Made by a program: the position numbers and the translations under genes | Part shown: positions 1-11,782 of the stretch, in pieces | How the letters are laid out: every line of letters begins with the position of its first letter | Position numbering within the stretch: position 1 is the first letter of the stretch | The notes under the pieces: generated by a model | What the model saw: the letters and a program-made list of their open reading frames with translations, nothing else | Database searches by the model: none | Told to the model about the DNA's origin: nothing | Origin: Rhabditophanes sp. KR3021 | Lineage: Eukaryota; Nematoda; Chromadorea; Rhabditida; Alloionematidae | NCBI GenBank assembly: GCA_963281155.1 | Contig: CAUJLY010000004.1 | Coordinates: 6,448,001 to 6,512,000, forward strand | Direction of reading: 5' to 3' | DNA length: 64,000 bases

Positions 1-2241
1 AATTAGGAGTACGGCAATGAAAATCATACAAATCAAAGCAATGATAATGTTCTGGACTGTATTAGGAACGACAAGAGCATACTGATCAGTGAACAACCAC
101 AAAGGCATAAAAGTTGTTACATTGTACTGCTTAAACCCATCGGCCACTTTCCGCATCGTAGCAGTGGCCTTAGTCTGTCCGCTAGTCGAAGATATATCTT
201 TCATTCCAACCAAGAATCTGAATGTCTTCATCTTCATGTGTTGATTCCTGTCCACTGTCCAAGCCACATCTTCAGACCATCTTTCAGAAGGTTTGGCCAT
301 AAAATAATTCATGACCATCTGGTAATAGTCCTTATTTTGAATGTCTCCAAGCGAAATATTGTTTCGAACTAAGAAACTTTCAGCTTCAAACATCCAAAAT
401 TGGGCAGACTCTAAACCAATTCCAAATTGACAATCAGCAAAGGTTTTCACCATTTCCTTCATTCTCCGACGGTTCTCCAAGAGTCTTAAATCGGGAGGGT
501 TGTTGACAACTATTTGAACGACGGGGCCATACTTAAGGAAATTTGTTTCCAAGTTTCGATAATGCCCAATTGCATAAGAATCTTGAACCAATAAGTTAAC
601 AGGTTCCAAACCTTCTCTCAAATCTAGGCATCCTCGAACGGCGATCAACACATAAACTATGTACCCAACTAGTACAAATAGCTGAACACACCCGTCGTTC
701 AAAATTGGTCCGAAATAGCATTTGAAGAAATTGACAATCATGCTTGGCTTCGTAAACTCCCTCCTTGGGGTTACATTAATTACCTTCGATGAGCCAAGGA
801 AGAGGCATTTGTTGAACCAATTGGCATCCTCATAATGTTTTTGATCTAGTACTTGCCAAATTTGACCCAAAAAGAGACAATGGCCTGCGTCCCGTTCCCT
901 TTCGAGAAATAAAGCCAAGACGGCGGTGTAGATTGTGATGCTGTAAATGAATGTGAAGAGCAGAGCAAGTGAAGTGTAGATGCAGAATATCTGTACAGCA
1001 GGAATAGTAGTGATGGCTCCAATTGCAAATGACAGAACATTAGTAAGCGATGTAATGAACATGCTGACACCTGCCTCACTCATAGTTTCCGAAATTCTCT
1101 TCGGAATGGGCGCAAGCCTGCTGGTACGTCTAACGCCAGCTAAAATCAAGAAGGCATTGTCAGTTCCAACGGCGAGCACCAAGAAAGGCATGACTCCTAC
1201 AATGTCATTGTAGTACAAGCCGCAAAAACTGAGGAATCCGATCGAACTAACGATTCCCATTCCAGCAGAAACGACTCCAACGAAGACAGGGATTGGCTTA
1301 GAGATAGTCCAGTCAATGTACCAGCCGAAGTTGACAAATGATATCGAACATAGCACAGCAAATGTGCACAACAAGACAAATGCAACGGCAAATTTGGGCA
1401 CCAGGTGCTTTCCATTGCGCTTCAGCTCCTCCGTTAGTGTTTGAGAATGGTAAACAGTTGCAACAATATCCTCCGAAAATTTGGCTTCCATCATCACTTT
1501 TTGGAACTCCATTTCCCACAGACCAGAGACATAGGAAGTTTGCTTTGGGTAGAACTTGAGATGATAGACCATCAACCACGACTTGGCTTTGTAGACGTAA
1601 TCCTTGCCATCGTCGCCTTTGAAAAGACTGACACCTCCGAGAGTTGATCCAATGTAACCACTCTTATCTCCTAACCTAAACGTTGGGTAGGAGATGTTGA
1701 ATCCGTGGTTGTAGAGTTCAGAAATAGCTTGAATGTGAGTAGTGCCAGGGCATCCCTCATTTCTAAACGTCAAACACAAATCCTGGTACGTGTAGTTCTT
1801 CCCATCGAACCTCACTGATAATTCCTGCTCTAGCAGCCGTTGGTATTGCGCAATGATCCCCACAAATTTGTGCTCTAGAATGTTCTGGTCGCCCGTTGCC
1901 GTAAGGGTCATCTAAACAACAATGGTTAATAAATGCAATGATTTTGGAAACGTTACCTGAATTTCGCGAGACTGAGTAACAGCTCTGCCAGGAATGTAGT
2001 TGTTGTATTCCAGAGGCCACGTTTCATGGATGATACCTCTTTCATACTTGGACCTTCCATTGGTCGGCGTATACAGAAAAATTGCCTCGGACTCAACTTT
2101 TAGATGCAAAAATCCAACACAGCAAAAAGCAGTCACCAAGAGTGGTATCAAAATGAACTGCTTGGCATGCCTTGCCACGAAGTCTCCATAGCGACGAAAC
2201 CAGTGTGATAATGGCTTCTCAACACAGTCAAATCTAGCCAT
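1..2241 (-). CDS. Patched-related (PTR) membrane protein, 3' end outside the window
   Basis: Two exons: complement(1957..2241) and complement(<1..1911), joined in phase 0 by a 45-nt intron. An in-frame TAG lies just upstream of the ATG, which fixes the start. About 732 residues are present and the C-terminus is lost at the window edge. The N-terminus has the PTR layout: MARFDCVEKPLS, a membrane segment near residues 30-48, then FLYTPTNGRSKYER and NNYIPGRAVTQSREIQ. A sterol-sensing-domain-like block of membrane segments spans roughly residues 268-425 and includes PFLVLAVGTDNAFLILAG. In RND-type transporters this segment carries the GxxxD(D) proton-relay motif; here the second acidic position reads as Asn. 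The family belongs to the Patched/Dispatched superfamily, large in nematodes and tied to cuticle, moulting and lipid or sterol traffic. The particular PTR member cannot be assigned from sequence alone. Confidence 0.93.
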
Positions 2242-3124
2242 CTAGTAGTTAATTGGTTAATGGTAATGCTGACTAGAGCTAACTTTTCGAAATTAATGAA
2301 TTGAAATGAACGTTCATCTCTTAATGTGATGACATCTATTTTTGATCAATAAACTATGAACTTTCCATCATCTCATCGTTTTAGGCAGCTTTCAAAAATG
2401 TAATGCACGACACAGTTCAGTAATGTCATGTATAATCAACATAAATGCATAATAATATCAAAAGGACCGAAAATAAATTAAAATCAGCTCTAATTACAAT
2501 AGTGGCACAAAAGTTATAGCTAGTCAAATATAATTTTTATGGGTGAAACGAATCTGTTTTCTAGAATCATAATCGCTCCAACTTTTGTGTATTCACGTCT
2601 AGCAAATTAGCAGTAGTGTTATGTACAAGTATGTAAATACGATCATCATTTTAATATCAATTAATCTAAATTTCTCATATTAAGCGAATTTTTTAACCTG
2701 GGGACAACAATAAGTATATATTCAGACCAATTTTTGACACCTACTTTTATTTTTATATCTCTTACATTTTATCTTTGCAACTAGATGCATAACAACAATA
2801 TATTCCTTTTTTTAGTATTCTGTTTTAAATAATACGCGTACTTACTATTTCACCTTTCCTTCGAACTATTACGCTTATACGTCATGTGTGTATACACTTT
2901 ACATGATTTTGCCTGTTATTTGCAAGATAAAATAAATATAAATAGATATTTTATTCGATTTACTTTGCTGTTACAATTTTAGTAAAGTTTGATGAAATAA
3001 TTGCCGGCACTTTTACGTTTTTACTTGTTTAAAAGCATTTATCTAATGTCTGGTCTTATTAATTGATAAACAATCTTTAGGCAGTAACTATCTGATGAAA
3101 AAATAGCTGAATTTATTATTTTAG
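2242..3124. other. Intergenic, no gene seen
   Basis: AT-rich sequence between the patched-related gene start and the next ORF. Contains no long open frame and no recognised RNA gene. It should hold the promoter of the minus-strand PTR gene and perhaps a missed upstream exon of the ORF at 3125. Confidence 0.5.
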
Positions 3125-3602
3125 TTAATGCAATTTGCCATCAACTTATTATCAAGCTCTCAATATTTATGGATTCCTGTGTGGTAATCAAGACGAACAA
3201 AATTGCGGAAATAATGCATTGAGAACTAATGGATTTTTATGCGATGTGGCGCTGATTATCGTCATCATTCTTAGCCTAGTTCCTGTCAGTTTCAAAAAGA
3301 CAAAATCGAATTATAGTAGAGTCACTAAAAGGCGCAATGCTAGTGCAGAAAGAAAATATATAAAAATTGTTAGTACGAAAATTGGGCAGACTATGAAAAC
3401 TATCAATTTGGATGACAACGAATCAAGGAAACCTGCCGAAAAGAGTAGAAATTCCATTGGAAAAACTAGAGATTCAAAAAAGAAAGATGATTGTTCTAAA
3501 ATCAAACCACAAGATGAAAATTCTGTAAAACTTGATTATATTGAAACTCCCGTGTCGACCCGAAGAAATAGATCCCATAGTGTCGGAGTAAATGCATTTT
3601 AA
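3125..3602 (+). CDS. Small membrane protein with basic tail, probable last exon
   Basis: An open frame of about 159 codons follows a TTTTAG acceptor-like site at 3119-3124 and ends with TAA at 3600. There is no in-frame ATG near the beginning, so an upstream exon is likely but was not found. The visible protein has a short N-terminal part with three Cys, one hydrophobic stretch (DVALIIVIILSLVPVSF) and a long hydrophilic tail rich in Lys, Arg, Ser and Asp, suggesting a type I or II membrane protein with a cytoplasmic tail. I do not recognise the family. The length is unusual for chance in such AT-rich DNA, but a real gene is not proved. Confidence 0.4.
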
Positions 3603-3819
3603 TTAGTTGACTAGCTACTTCATTGAAATGATAAATTTATTATGTTTTATTGAAATAATTTAATTACTTTATTTAACTGTTTTGTATTCATTTGTTGTGG
3701 TGTTTAATTAAAGGTTTTTAATAATAGTTGAGTTTTGATTTGATGAAATTACGGGCAGAAGTTTAAATTAAAATTATTTATTATAAATTTAAAAGTCATA
3801 TTAAAAAGCATTATTATAA

Positions 3820-6801
3820 TTATTGATACTCGATGCATGTGTGTCCTCTAATTGAGGAAATTCCATACACATTCTTTTTTAGCTTATAGACCAAATCGGG
3901 CTTAAAGTTTCTGTATAATAGAGAGACCAAATTTTCATCATGAGTGATTATCATTAGTTGAAAGTTTCGTGGGCCCTTGGGCAGATCTTGTGGAAGATTA
4001 GCTACTCGTTCCTCATACTCAAGACATTCTTGTACGCAGCAATCATCCTTTGGTTCAGTTGGCAGTCCAGTACAACGATAGTTGATTAAATCAACCAACA
4101 TTTCCGCGATCGTTTCAACTTTAGAAGAGTCCAGATGAGCTGTTGGTTCATCTAACGCTAGGACGGCACAATCAAAACAAAAGACTTCTGATAAAGCTAC
4201 TCTGATCAAAATTGAAGCTAACATTTTCTGGCCAGCGCTGCATCTCCCACGCATCCCAAACTCATTCCCGTCAATAATCATAACCAATGAATAATCGTAA
4301 CACTTATTACGCTGTAGGCCGTCGTTGACATTTGACTTGAGTCGAATAGTTTCAATGTCATTGCCTTTGTAGACCTTCCTCCACAAGTCGCCCAAAACTT
4401 CATTAACTTGTTCGAGCTTTTGTTTGTGGAAGTTGACGATCGAATCATCCAACACTTTAATATAGCAATTGAGATCTCTGATAGTACTCTTGAGAACTAT
4501 CTTGCGAACCAACTTTTCTTTATACTTGTCCCCAGCCAACTTGTATTTCACGTTTTGACTAGCTAGGAAAAATTCTTCTGACTGAAGTCTTGTGTTCAAA
4601 ATTTCGTTTTCTAATAGACAGGCTTCCTCGCATGCTTTCTTGTATTCGCAATCCATATTGACCTCAGCTTCTAAAATTTCGTTCAGATCAGCATGGCTTT
4701 CTTTAAAGGAAGTTAAGCGTTGTGTGATGCCAGCCATTTGGTTCTTGATTTTAATCTTTTTCATTTGATCGTCTAGCAGCTTCTTATCCTTCTGCTTACT
4801 GTAGTAACCGGAAATTTCGAGTTCCAATAGGTTTCGCTGCTTAGTCAGTCTATTGATATTCATCTTCCATCCTTCTAATTCGTCTTTTAGTCTTTCTAAG
4901 TCAGTGTAGTAGGATGGTCCTATAACTGTTAATTTTTGATTGACAGCTTCCAATTCGGAGATCAAATGCTCCAGTTGTTTTAACCTTGCTACACCAGATC
5001 TTTCTCTTTCCCAAAACATTTGCTCGTTGTTGTCAATAGACACCTCAATGGAATTGATTTGAGTCACAACGCCAGGACGTATAGATTCAAGGTCTTTGAT
5101 CTCATCCTCGAAACATTTTATCGTGTCTTGTATACTGACAATCGAATTCGAGATATTGTCTATTCTGGTGGCACTATTCGTTACAAGCTGGCCTTCCCAG
5201 TTTTTCAATACTTCTACAACGGTCCTCTTGGCGTGAATGCTTTTATCCAGATCTTCGCCATCATCTTGAGTCGGAGGAACGTTGATACTGTCCAGCAAAC
5301 TTTGGAGACGTTCTATCCTTGTGGATACTTTGTCGCCATCCTCACAAATCTTTTTAGTGTGCGTCAACTCCTTTTTAGTTTTAACCAGGACACTTTTTTT
5401 AATTTCAACTTCCTTCTTCAAATTTTCAAGTTTGTTGTCAATTGTAGACAGTTTCAGTTCGCTTGCCTTGAGCGTCACTTTATACCCATCACGTTTCTTC
5501 TTGAGGTCCACCAAACATTTGTCGTACTCTTTTTCCCAGGACAGCTTGATCTTCTTGGAATACTCTAAAATGTTGCTCTCAGGAGGAACACATATCTCTT
5601 TCCTCAATTTGCCGACTATGTGATCCTTTTCAGCATTCAAGTCATTCTCGCGCATCTTTTCAACCTCCATTTTGAAGATGTGCTCTTGTGTTTGCCGCAT
5701 GCTTTTATTGCCGGCTATCAGAAAATCATTGATTTCCTTGAACTCTTCTTCGACGCATTGTCTTTGCGTCCTCATATCCAGTTCAGACTTAATGGATGCT
5801 AAAGCCTCAATCTCATCGTGCAACTCTTCAATTGTTCCATGGTAATCTATCGTATCATTCATCTCATCATATCTTTTTTGATAAAGGGCAAGCGAATTTT
5901 TCATCAAGTCTTTTGTCTTCACTTGTTCTTCTATGAATTTCCTTTTTTCTTTGATTTCATTTACTTCCACCAGCAAATTACTTTTCTTCTCACCCACACT
6001 GTCAACGGCATTTTCCAATTTTTGCAACTTGTTCAAGGAAAGAGTATGCTGGGCAGTGATTTTGGAGTGCTCCATACAATCACTAACCAAGTAAGGAATT
6101 TCCATGTCAATAGTCTTGATTTGGGAGTGGCAATCTTTGACAATTTTGAAGACATGTTCAACTGCCTTAACGTACTTTGTCACACCAAAAATGGCATCCA
6201 GCCGTGTCTTGACATCCCTTGGTTCATTAAACGGCCAATCAGACTCTTCTTGATGGCAGAATATAACGTTTTCTACCAGAGCTTTAGATACACCAAGATG
6301 GGTTATGATTTCTTTGTTGAAGTCCAGTACCTTTGATGAGATACTGCGTTCTGTGCCATCTTTTTCTTTGATCAAGAGGGTGTATTCATCCTGCTTGGTT
6401 GTCGATTTGGTTCCTTTCACCGAGGAGTTCATTCGCTTCGTAACGATGCAACTTTGCCCTTGAGTATTAATGAATTGGACTTGAACGGAAGCATCAACTC
6501 TAGCCTTGTTTGCTATCTAAATATAAGAACATGTTTAAATTATTCATAATTCTAACTTACCGTATTGTTATGAATAAACGAGTTCATTTTACCCGTTGGT
6601 ATACATCCAGTGGTCGCATAAGATAGCGCTTCAATAATAGTCTTCAAAAAGGATGAAACTTATATAAGTGAGGTTACTTACAGTTTTACCGGTTCCATTT
6701 TTACCTTGAATGATGGTCAAAGTATCATCAAAATTGATGTAGACAGGAGTTTCCCCAATACTTCGAATGTTCTGAATCTTTAGTCCCGTAAATTGGACCA
6801 T
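3820..6801 (-). CDS. rad-50: RAD50 DNA-repair ATPase, short form without a visible zinc hook
   Basis: Three exons: complement(6682..6801), (6561..6641) and (3820..6516), all joined in phase 0, giving 965 residues. The start MVQFTGLKIQNIRSIG matches the RAD50 N-terminus. Walker A is GKNGTGKT (33-40), the Q-loop is FCHQEESDWPF (about 153-163), then long coiled coil (about 190-780), the ABC signature RCSAGQKMLAS (about 825) and Walker B VLALDEPTAHLD (about 850-863), then the His switch ITHDE. RAD50 pairs with MRE11 and NBS1 in double-strand break repair and telomere upkeep. Typical eukaryotic RAD50 has about 1300 residues with a CxxC zinc hook at the coil apex. Here the coils are about 340 residues shorter and I find no CxxC in the protein. 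A Cys-containing insertion (DDCCVQEC region) lies between Walker B and the His switch. The ATPase head looks intact, so the gene is probably functional. Confidence 0.95.
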
Positions 6802-9310
6802 CTTCGATTACACACAACAAATTTGATGTCAACGACTGAACTAGCAAATAGTACTTAAAATCAGATAGAGAGAATGTAATCAAAATCTTAGCAAGACTAT
6901 TTGGACAGAAGGTTTTTTGGGCAACAAGGGTAAAAGGGTTCATTTTATTATGACGACAAAATTACGAACATTCTAAGATGCAAATATAATTAAAATAATT
7001 ACAGAGATACTAATTAGTAAATTTTAGAGTAAAATGTATTATCATAATCAGCAAATATGTAATACAAAAATTCAAATTAAATCATTTCTAGAATCTTTAT
7101 CTTCGAGATCGTTGATGTAAACAATTAAACGAAAAAATACATCAACAATTACAAGATGTTTAGATTGCAAATGTTTACAATTCAATAATCTAGCCAACTT
7201 CCTGCATATATTTGAGAATCAAACCATAAATTGATATGTTACATTACTTGGTGCAACTGTTTCGAGTAAATTAAAATTGGACAGTGTTAATTTTTCCATT
7301 AATCTGGAACTTATATTCTATATCTAACAGATGTAGAAATATATAAGTTGAGATGGATTACCTTTAAATTAATTCCACTGTGTTCCGATTATTTTGATTA
7401 ATTTGTTCTCATCATCAGAATCAAAGACTAATTTGAAATTCTTGTTTTTCTAATTAAATCAAGGATCAACTTATTTTGTTTGTTAAAGTTTTTAAAGTTG
7501 TACTCGAGTTTAACGCTTCTGGTTGGACTAAAAGCAGATTTGGCAAATTTTGGATAAATTTACCTATTTCGGATTCGGAATACTGTGAACATTCTGCATC
7601 GAATATGCAAACATGATCAAACTAACGGGGTTTAATGGAGTTGAATATTTGTAGCAAACTAATCGTCATACCCACATTTATAGCATTGATACTTGAAAAA
7701 AGATGATTAACACAGTAATTCATGATGTAAAAGATGGCATGACTAAGTTTTATTTATTTTGCTGCTAAAGTGAATACAGAACTTTTACTAAAGTGATATC
7801 GACGACATAACTTCATCTCATTAACATAATCGTAGAATTTCCCACATGTTTGGCTAATACTACCCAACGTTGCATTATCAGTCGCAGCATAGTAGGTAAT
7901 TTTATGGATAGTATTTGGAGTTATTGGAACTGTTTGAGCCGATCAAAATACAACCATTTCGGATAATGAGTGTAGTATTTAAAAACAAATGTTACTTTGT
8001 TACAAAAACAGTCAAGTCTGCTTACTTGTATTTTTGTCTACACGAAACATAAATTAAACAACTTCATGTATTAAAAATACGTATGTCATCATTGTTTTAA
8101 GCTGCTGTCCCAAACCCACTTTAGATTATAAACGCATCTCCTTTAAGTAAGACTTTTGTTAGTACATATTCGGATTAAACACCCAAACAAAAGGTTTGTA
8201 GCATTAAAGATCTAAATGATCTCAAATAGCTAAATTTTGGAATGGAACAATCCAATTGTTCCTCATTTTAAATCTATGTCAAGTATAAATACATGAAAAT
8301 GTGAGGCAAAAAATATAATAATTAATTACACAGGCATAAAGATCATCATATTTTACAATGGAGACGTGTATTAGATGTAAATACATTAAAATTGCTAGGA
8401 GCTTAATTGTTCTTGTCTTTGAATGTCTTCCCACCAGTAGTAGTAAGTTGAGCTTAGCAGATTCCTTGATTACACGATAAATACTTGGTGCCAACTTTCC
8501 TCCGGGACATCGTCATAATTGATGCTTGGGCTTTGTTTGGGCAACTTGCACAAGTTCGAGGGCCAGTCAAATGAATGCCAGTAATGAAGATGAACGATCT
8601 AAAATTTCTGGTGAAAAGGGTGATGAGGATTCAAAATATGATAAACCATAAGAAAATAATTGTCGCAAATAAGGTCCTTTTGATAAGTCTTAAACTAATT
8701 AAACTTTTTTAAGTATCCAATTGCATTAATTAAAATTATTTGAACTATAAAGTTATCTCCATAAAATATGTGTTGCTCATTTAAATTGTCTTCATCATTA
8801 AAATATTATATGCACACGTTTATCAAAATTTAGGACGTAATATTGGATTTTGATTTTCAGTAGCAATAATAAAGTGAACAAGAGACAAATAATAATTAAA
8901 TATGAGACTGATCTTTTTTGAGTTTGGTCTCTTTACTATTACAAACTTGCTCTACGATGCCACAGAACAAATGAATATTAAATGTTTGCATAATCCTATT
9001 TTATTATCAAATCATTTTTATCTCTCATTTATGAAAACAAATCTTAACCCACATTCGAATTTAATTTCAAATGCCAGCTGTCTCAAGAGGATATTTTGGT
9101 TGAGATTGGAGAAATATTTATTTTAAAATATGATAACCCTTTTACTCTTGGCTTGAACTGCGACATATTCCATGATTGACGTGAATAAATTCCTCAACAC
9201 ATTGCCAAATATTCTGGAAAATTGGTTACTGTTTTCAAAGCTTCTCTTGAGGTAACATCAATATACACGATATACACCTCCTCTCCGTTTCAATTAAATC
9301 ATTATGAATA
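6802..9310. other. Long AT-rich intergenic stretch
   Basis: About 2.5 kb upstream of RAD50 without a convincing gene. Open frames at 8279-8494 (minus) and 8902-9126 (plus) are 70-75 codons, lack family resemblance and look like chance. No tRNA-like fold or long repeat was noticed by eye. Confidence 0.5.
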
Positions 9311-9792
9311 TTGTTCCTTTGGCAACAAATGAATAAACCGGTATTTTATTCCTCAACCTTATGCCAGCAAGACTTCTTGAGTGACAGTTACCAATCTAGT
9401 AATAAATCGTATTTCTCATCTGTTTTCCAACTGCACCAGGGGCTGTCGCCACCAACGGATTCTAATTCGATTCAACAGATAGGAAATGAGGATGATAAAA
9501 AGGAAGATGCAGTTGTTACCAAAAAGAAGAAATTTTAAAGAATGATAAGATGGCAGATGATGTAAAGACTTCATCAACCCCAAGCAAAGAAGAAGGTAAA
9601 CCTGGTGTTTCTGATTCAAAAGATGATCCAAAGCCAAAAGTTTTATGTAATCCTACTAAGAATCGAACTGTGGTGGAAGAGATGTTCACAACGATCAGTA
9701 TGAAATGCTAGCTGATATCGCCAATAAAACTTTCTTGAAAGATCTCGATCCTACTGGACCCAACCCACCAAACGATGAAAAGAAAAAGTAAT
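9311..9792 (+). pseudogene. Lys/Asp-rich small protein remnant, frame broken
   Basis: Coding-looking text switches frame more than once. One frame ends in EDAVVTKKKKF and a stop at 9536; a second frame from 9541 reads KNDKMADDVKTSSTPSKEE and then DDPKPKVLCNPTKN; a third frame from about 9685 reads DVHNDQYEMLADIANKTF and DLDPTGPNPPND to a stop near 9790. No intron of plausible size with GT-AG ends connects the pieces. The composition (Lys, Asp, Pro) is coherent across frames, so this looks like a decayed gene rather than noise. The family is not recognised. Confidence 0.4.
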
Positions 9793-10097
9793 CCTTTTAA
9801 CTTTGACCATGTTAGCTATTAATAATTACGAGTTTACTTCCCTTCTGTATAAAAATATTCATGTAATAAATAAACTGTCCAATATTTAAACAATATTTAT
9901 TTTAATAATAAATTGCATGATGTAAACCTTTTGTCTTAGTAATAATTTTTTGATTAATAGTATCCTTTAAAATTCTTTCAATTAACAACATTCTTTTAAA
10001 ACAATTTTATTTAAGAATATATTTATTTTAATCTTCTTATAATTGACAAATTAGTTTAACAAAATAATTTAACATATTGATAGTAATAATTCACCCT

Positions 10098-11334
10098 TTA
10101 TTTTATCTTCTTTTTAAATTCACCGAGCATGATCTTCATACAAACAAGTGGTGCATCAATAGATCACTTCCAATCTCAGCTTCCTTCATTGTACATCCTA
10201 GATAAGTAGCCAAAATTTCTCTTAAATGCTTTCTATAACATCGGCCTCCGCTGACACGTCTAAACATCATAGAAGTATCTGAAATTTTGTGATGGACAAT
10301 TCGTAAGGCACGCATGTCATATTCTAAGCATCGCCCAATAACGATAGTTTGATCATCAACAAGTTCAAATAAATCTTTGTACAAATCTTCTAACTTGTAT
10401 CCGACATCGGCTAGTTTCTTCTTTGTGATTGACGAAAAGGTAGTGTTGTAGTGGGTGACTCTATTTTTTGGTTTCACAAGTTTGTCCATGGCAATTTTGT
10501 AATTTACGTCAATTAAAGTAATGTGAACGATCTCCTACCCAGCAGCTGTGTAGTCATTTACAGTGCACAAACTTTTTTAGGTGCTTTTACCTTAGCTTTT
10601 GGAAAAGACTTATAATAGAAAAGATTGCGACGAGGCTCCGTCATAGTTATGTGTTCTGTAAAAGTATGGCAACCTTTGTTATATTCACCGCGAGGCATCA
10701 AGTAAACTCTTTGATATGTCCTCCAAGTTCCTTTTGTTTGTAAACACCAGAATGACCTATACAATTCATTTCATTCGGCAAAGGTTCAAGATTTGGATAA
10801 CACGGAGCATGGCCTTACATTTAAAACAGATTCTGCCACGACTGCTACCGTGAGCGAATGGCTTTTGAACAAGCTACGCATCCAAACTCTCATTGACTCG
10901 ACAAATGTCTTAGTTTCATCATCCCTCCACAACGGGTATCTCTCAGATTCCATCACATGTCATCTTACAACGTAAGTTTCAATTAAAAATTGTAAAATCT
11001 GTCAACCTTTTCTTGATTCATGACCTCATTAGGTTGCTTGGAAAGTTGGGGCATATTTTTGGTTCTTACAATTTGACGAACCAGAATAGCTTTTTTCGCT
11101 ACAGGAGTCACCATTATTTTTATTATGTGAAGATACATAAGCGCACATTTTAACTTCCATTTCAAGCGTCATTTTAAAATTCATAAATTGATTGCACATC
11201 TTCTGATACTCATTTAGTTCCGGAGGATCCACTGCCCTAAAGGAGGCACTATTACTAATAAATTTGTAATTAAGCCATACAAAGGTCAAGCAATAAACGA
11301 ATTCACAATACGCCGCTGGAAAACTACTGCTCAT
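10098..11334 (-). pseudogene. REXO1-type RNA exonuclease pseudogene (DEDDh)
   Basis: Read on the minus strand, segments match the REXO1 family in order but in changing frames: an upstream helical part (11334-10983, with AKKAILVRQIVRTKN), a zinc-knuckle-like RICFKCKAM, then KGTWRTYQRVYLMP, KVKAPKKVCAL, EIVHITLIDVNYKIAMD, VTHYNTTFSSITKKKL, GRCLEYDMRALRIVHHK, SDTSMMFRR and finally DSIDAPLVCMKIML. The first catalytic block that follows ALD in active enzymes is corrupted right after KKVCAL, an in-frame TAG interrupts the next block, and at least three frameshifts are needed to follow the family pattern. No introns are seen, which would fit a processed copy. Active REXO enzymes trim RNA 3' ends; this copy cannot encode one. 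Confidence 0.8.
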
Positions 11335-11782
11335 TACAATTACCCGTTCACAGCATTTCTATCACGCCAAGATACGACATAAACAGATCATTCGTGGTAA
11401 GTTAAACACATATAACCGACCACATCCAATACATCATAATTGTTTATTAAAGAAGGAATCTTAATTTTGATTAACATATTGTAAATTGTGCATACTTTTA
11501 ATCCGTGGCCCATGCACACCGATAAACATAGAATATAATACTGACAAATAGTCGTATTAGCTCTTTTGTCGTAATCGATGATACACCACTAACAGTGGCA
11601 TCTCACCAACCATAGCAGATTGTTGTTCCACACAAACAGCTATTGAAAGGGGCTCAACCAAATAAAACGTATTTTAATCTATTTCCTACCGGATTTTCCT
11701 ACACATAAGGTGCTAATATTATCATATATCCATCACTGTTTATTTGATCATCCGCATAATACCCCAGTTTATCCCCTACACC
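11335..11782. other. Intergenic, upstream of poly(A) polymerase
   Basis: No gene seen. It should hold the promoter and 5' UTR of the downstream poly(A) polymerase gene. Confidence 0.5.

Noticed and set aside
4620..4660. Cys cluster in RAD50 coil (CEYKKACEEAC) as a possible zinc hook
   Set aside because: Spacing is not CxxC, and it lies well past the middle of the coil, close to the C-terminal ATPase lobe rather than at the expected apex.
5020..6336. Several 110-180 codon plus-strand ORFs opposite RAD50
   Set aside because: Hydrophobic, Phe/Leu-rich translations are the usual reverse complement of Lys/Glu-rich coiled coil.
8279..9126. ORFs of 71-74 codons at 8279-8494 and 8902-9126
   Set aside because: Length within chance for this composition, no recognisable family or codon pattern.
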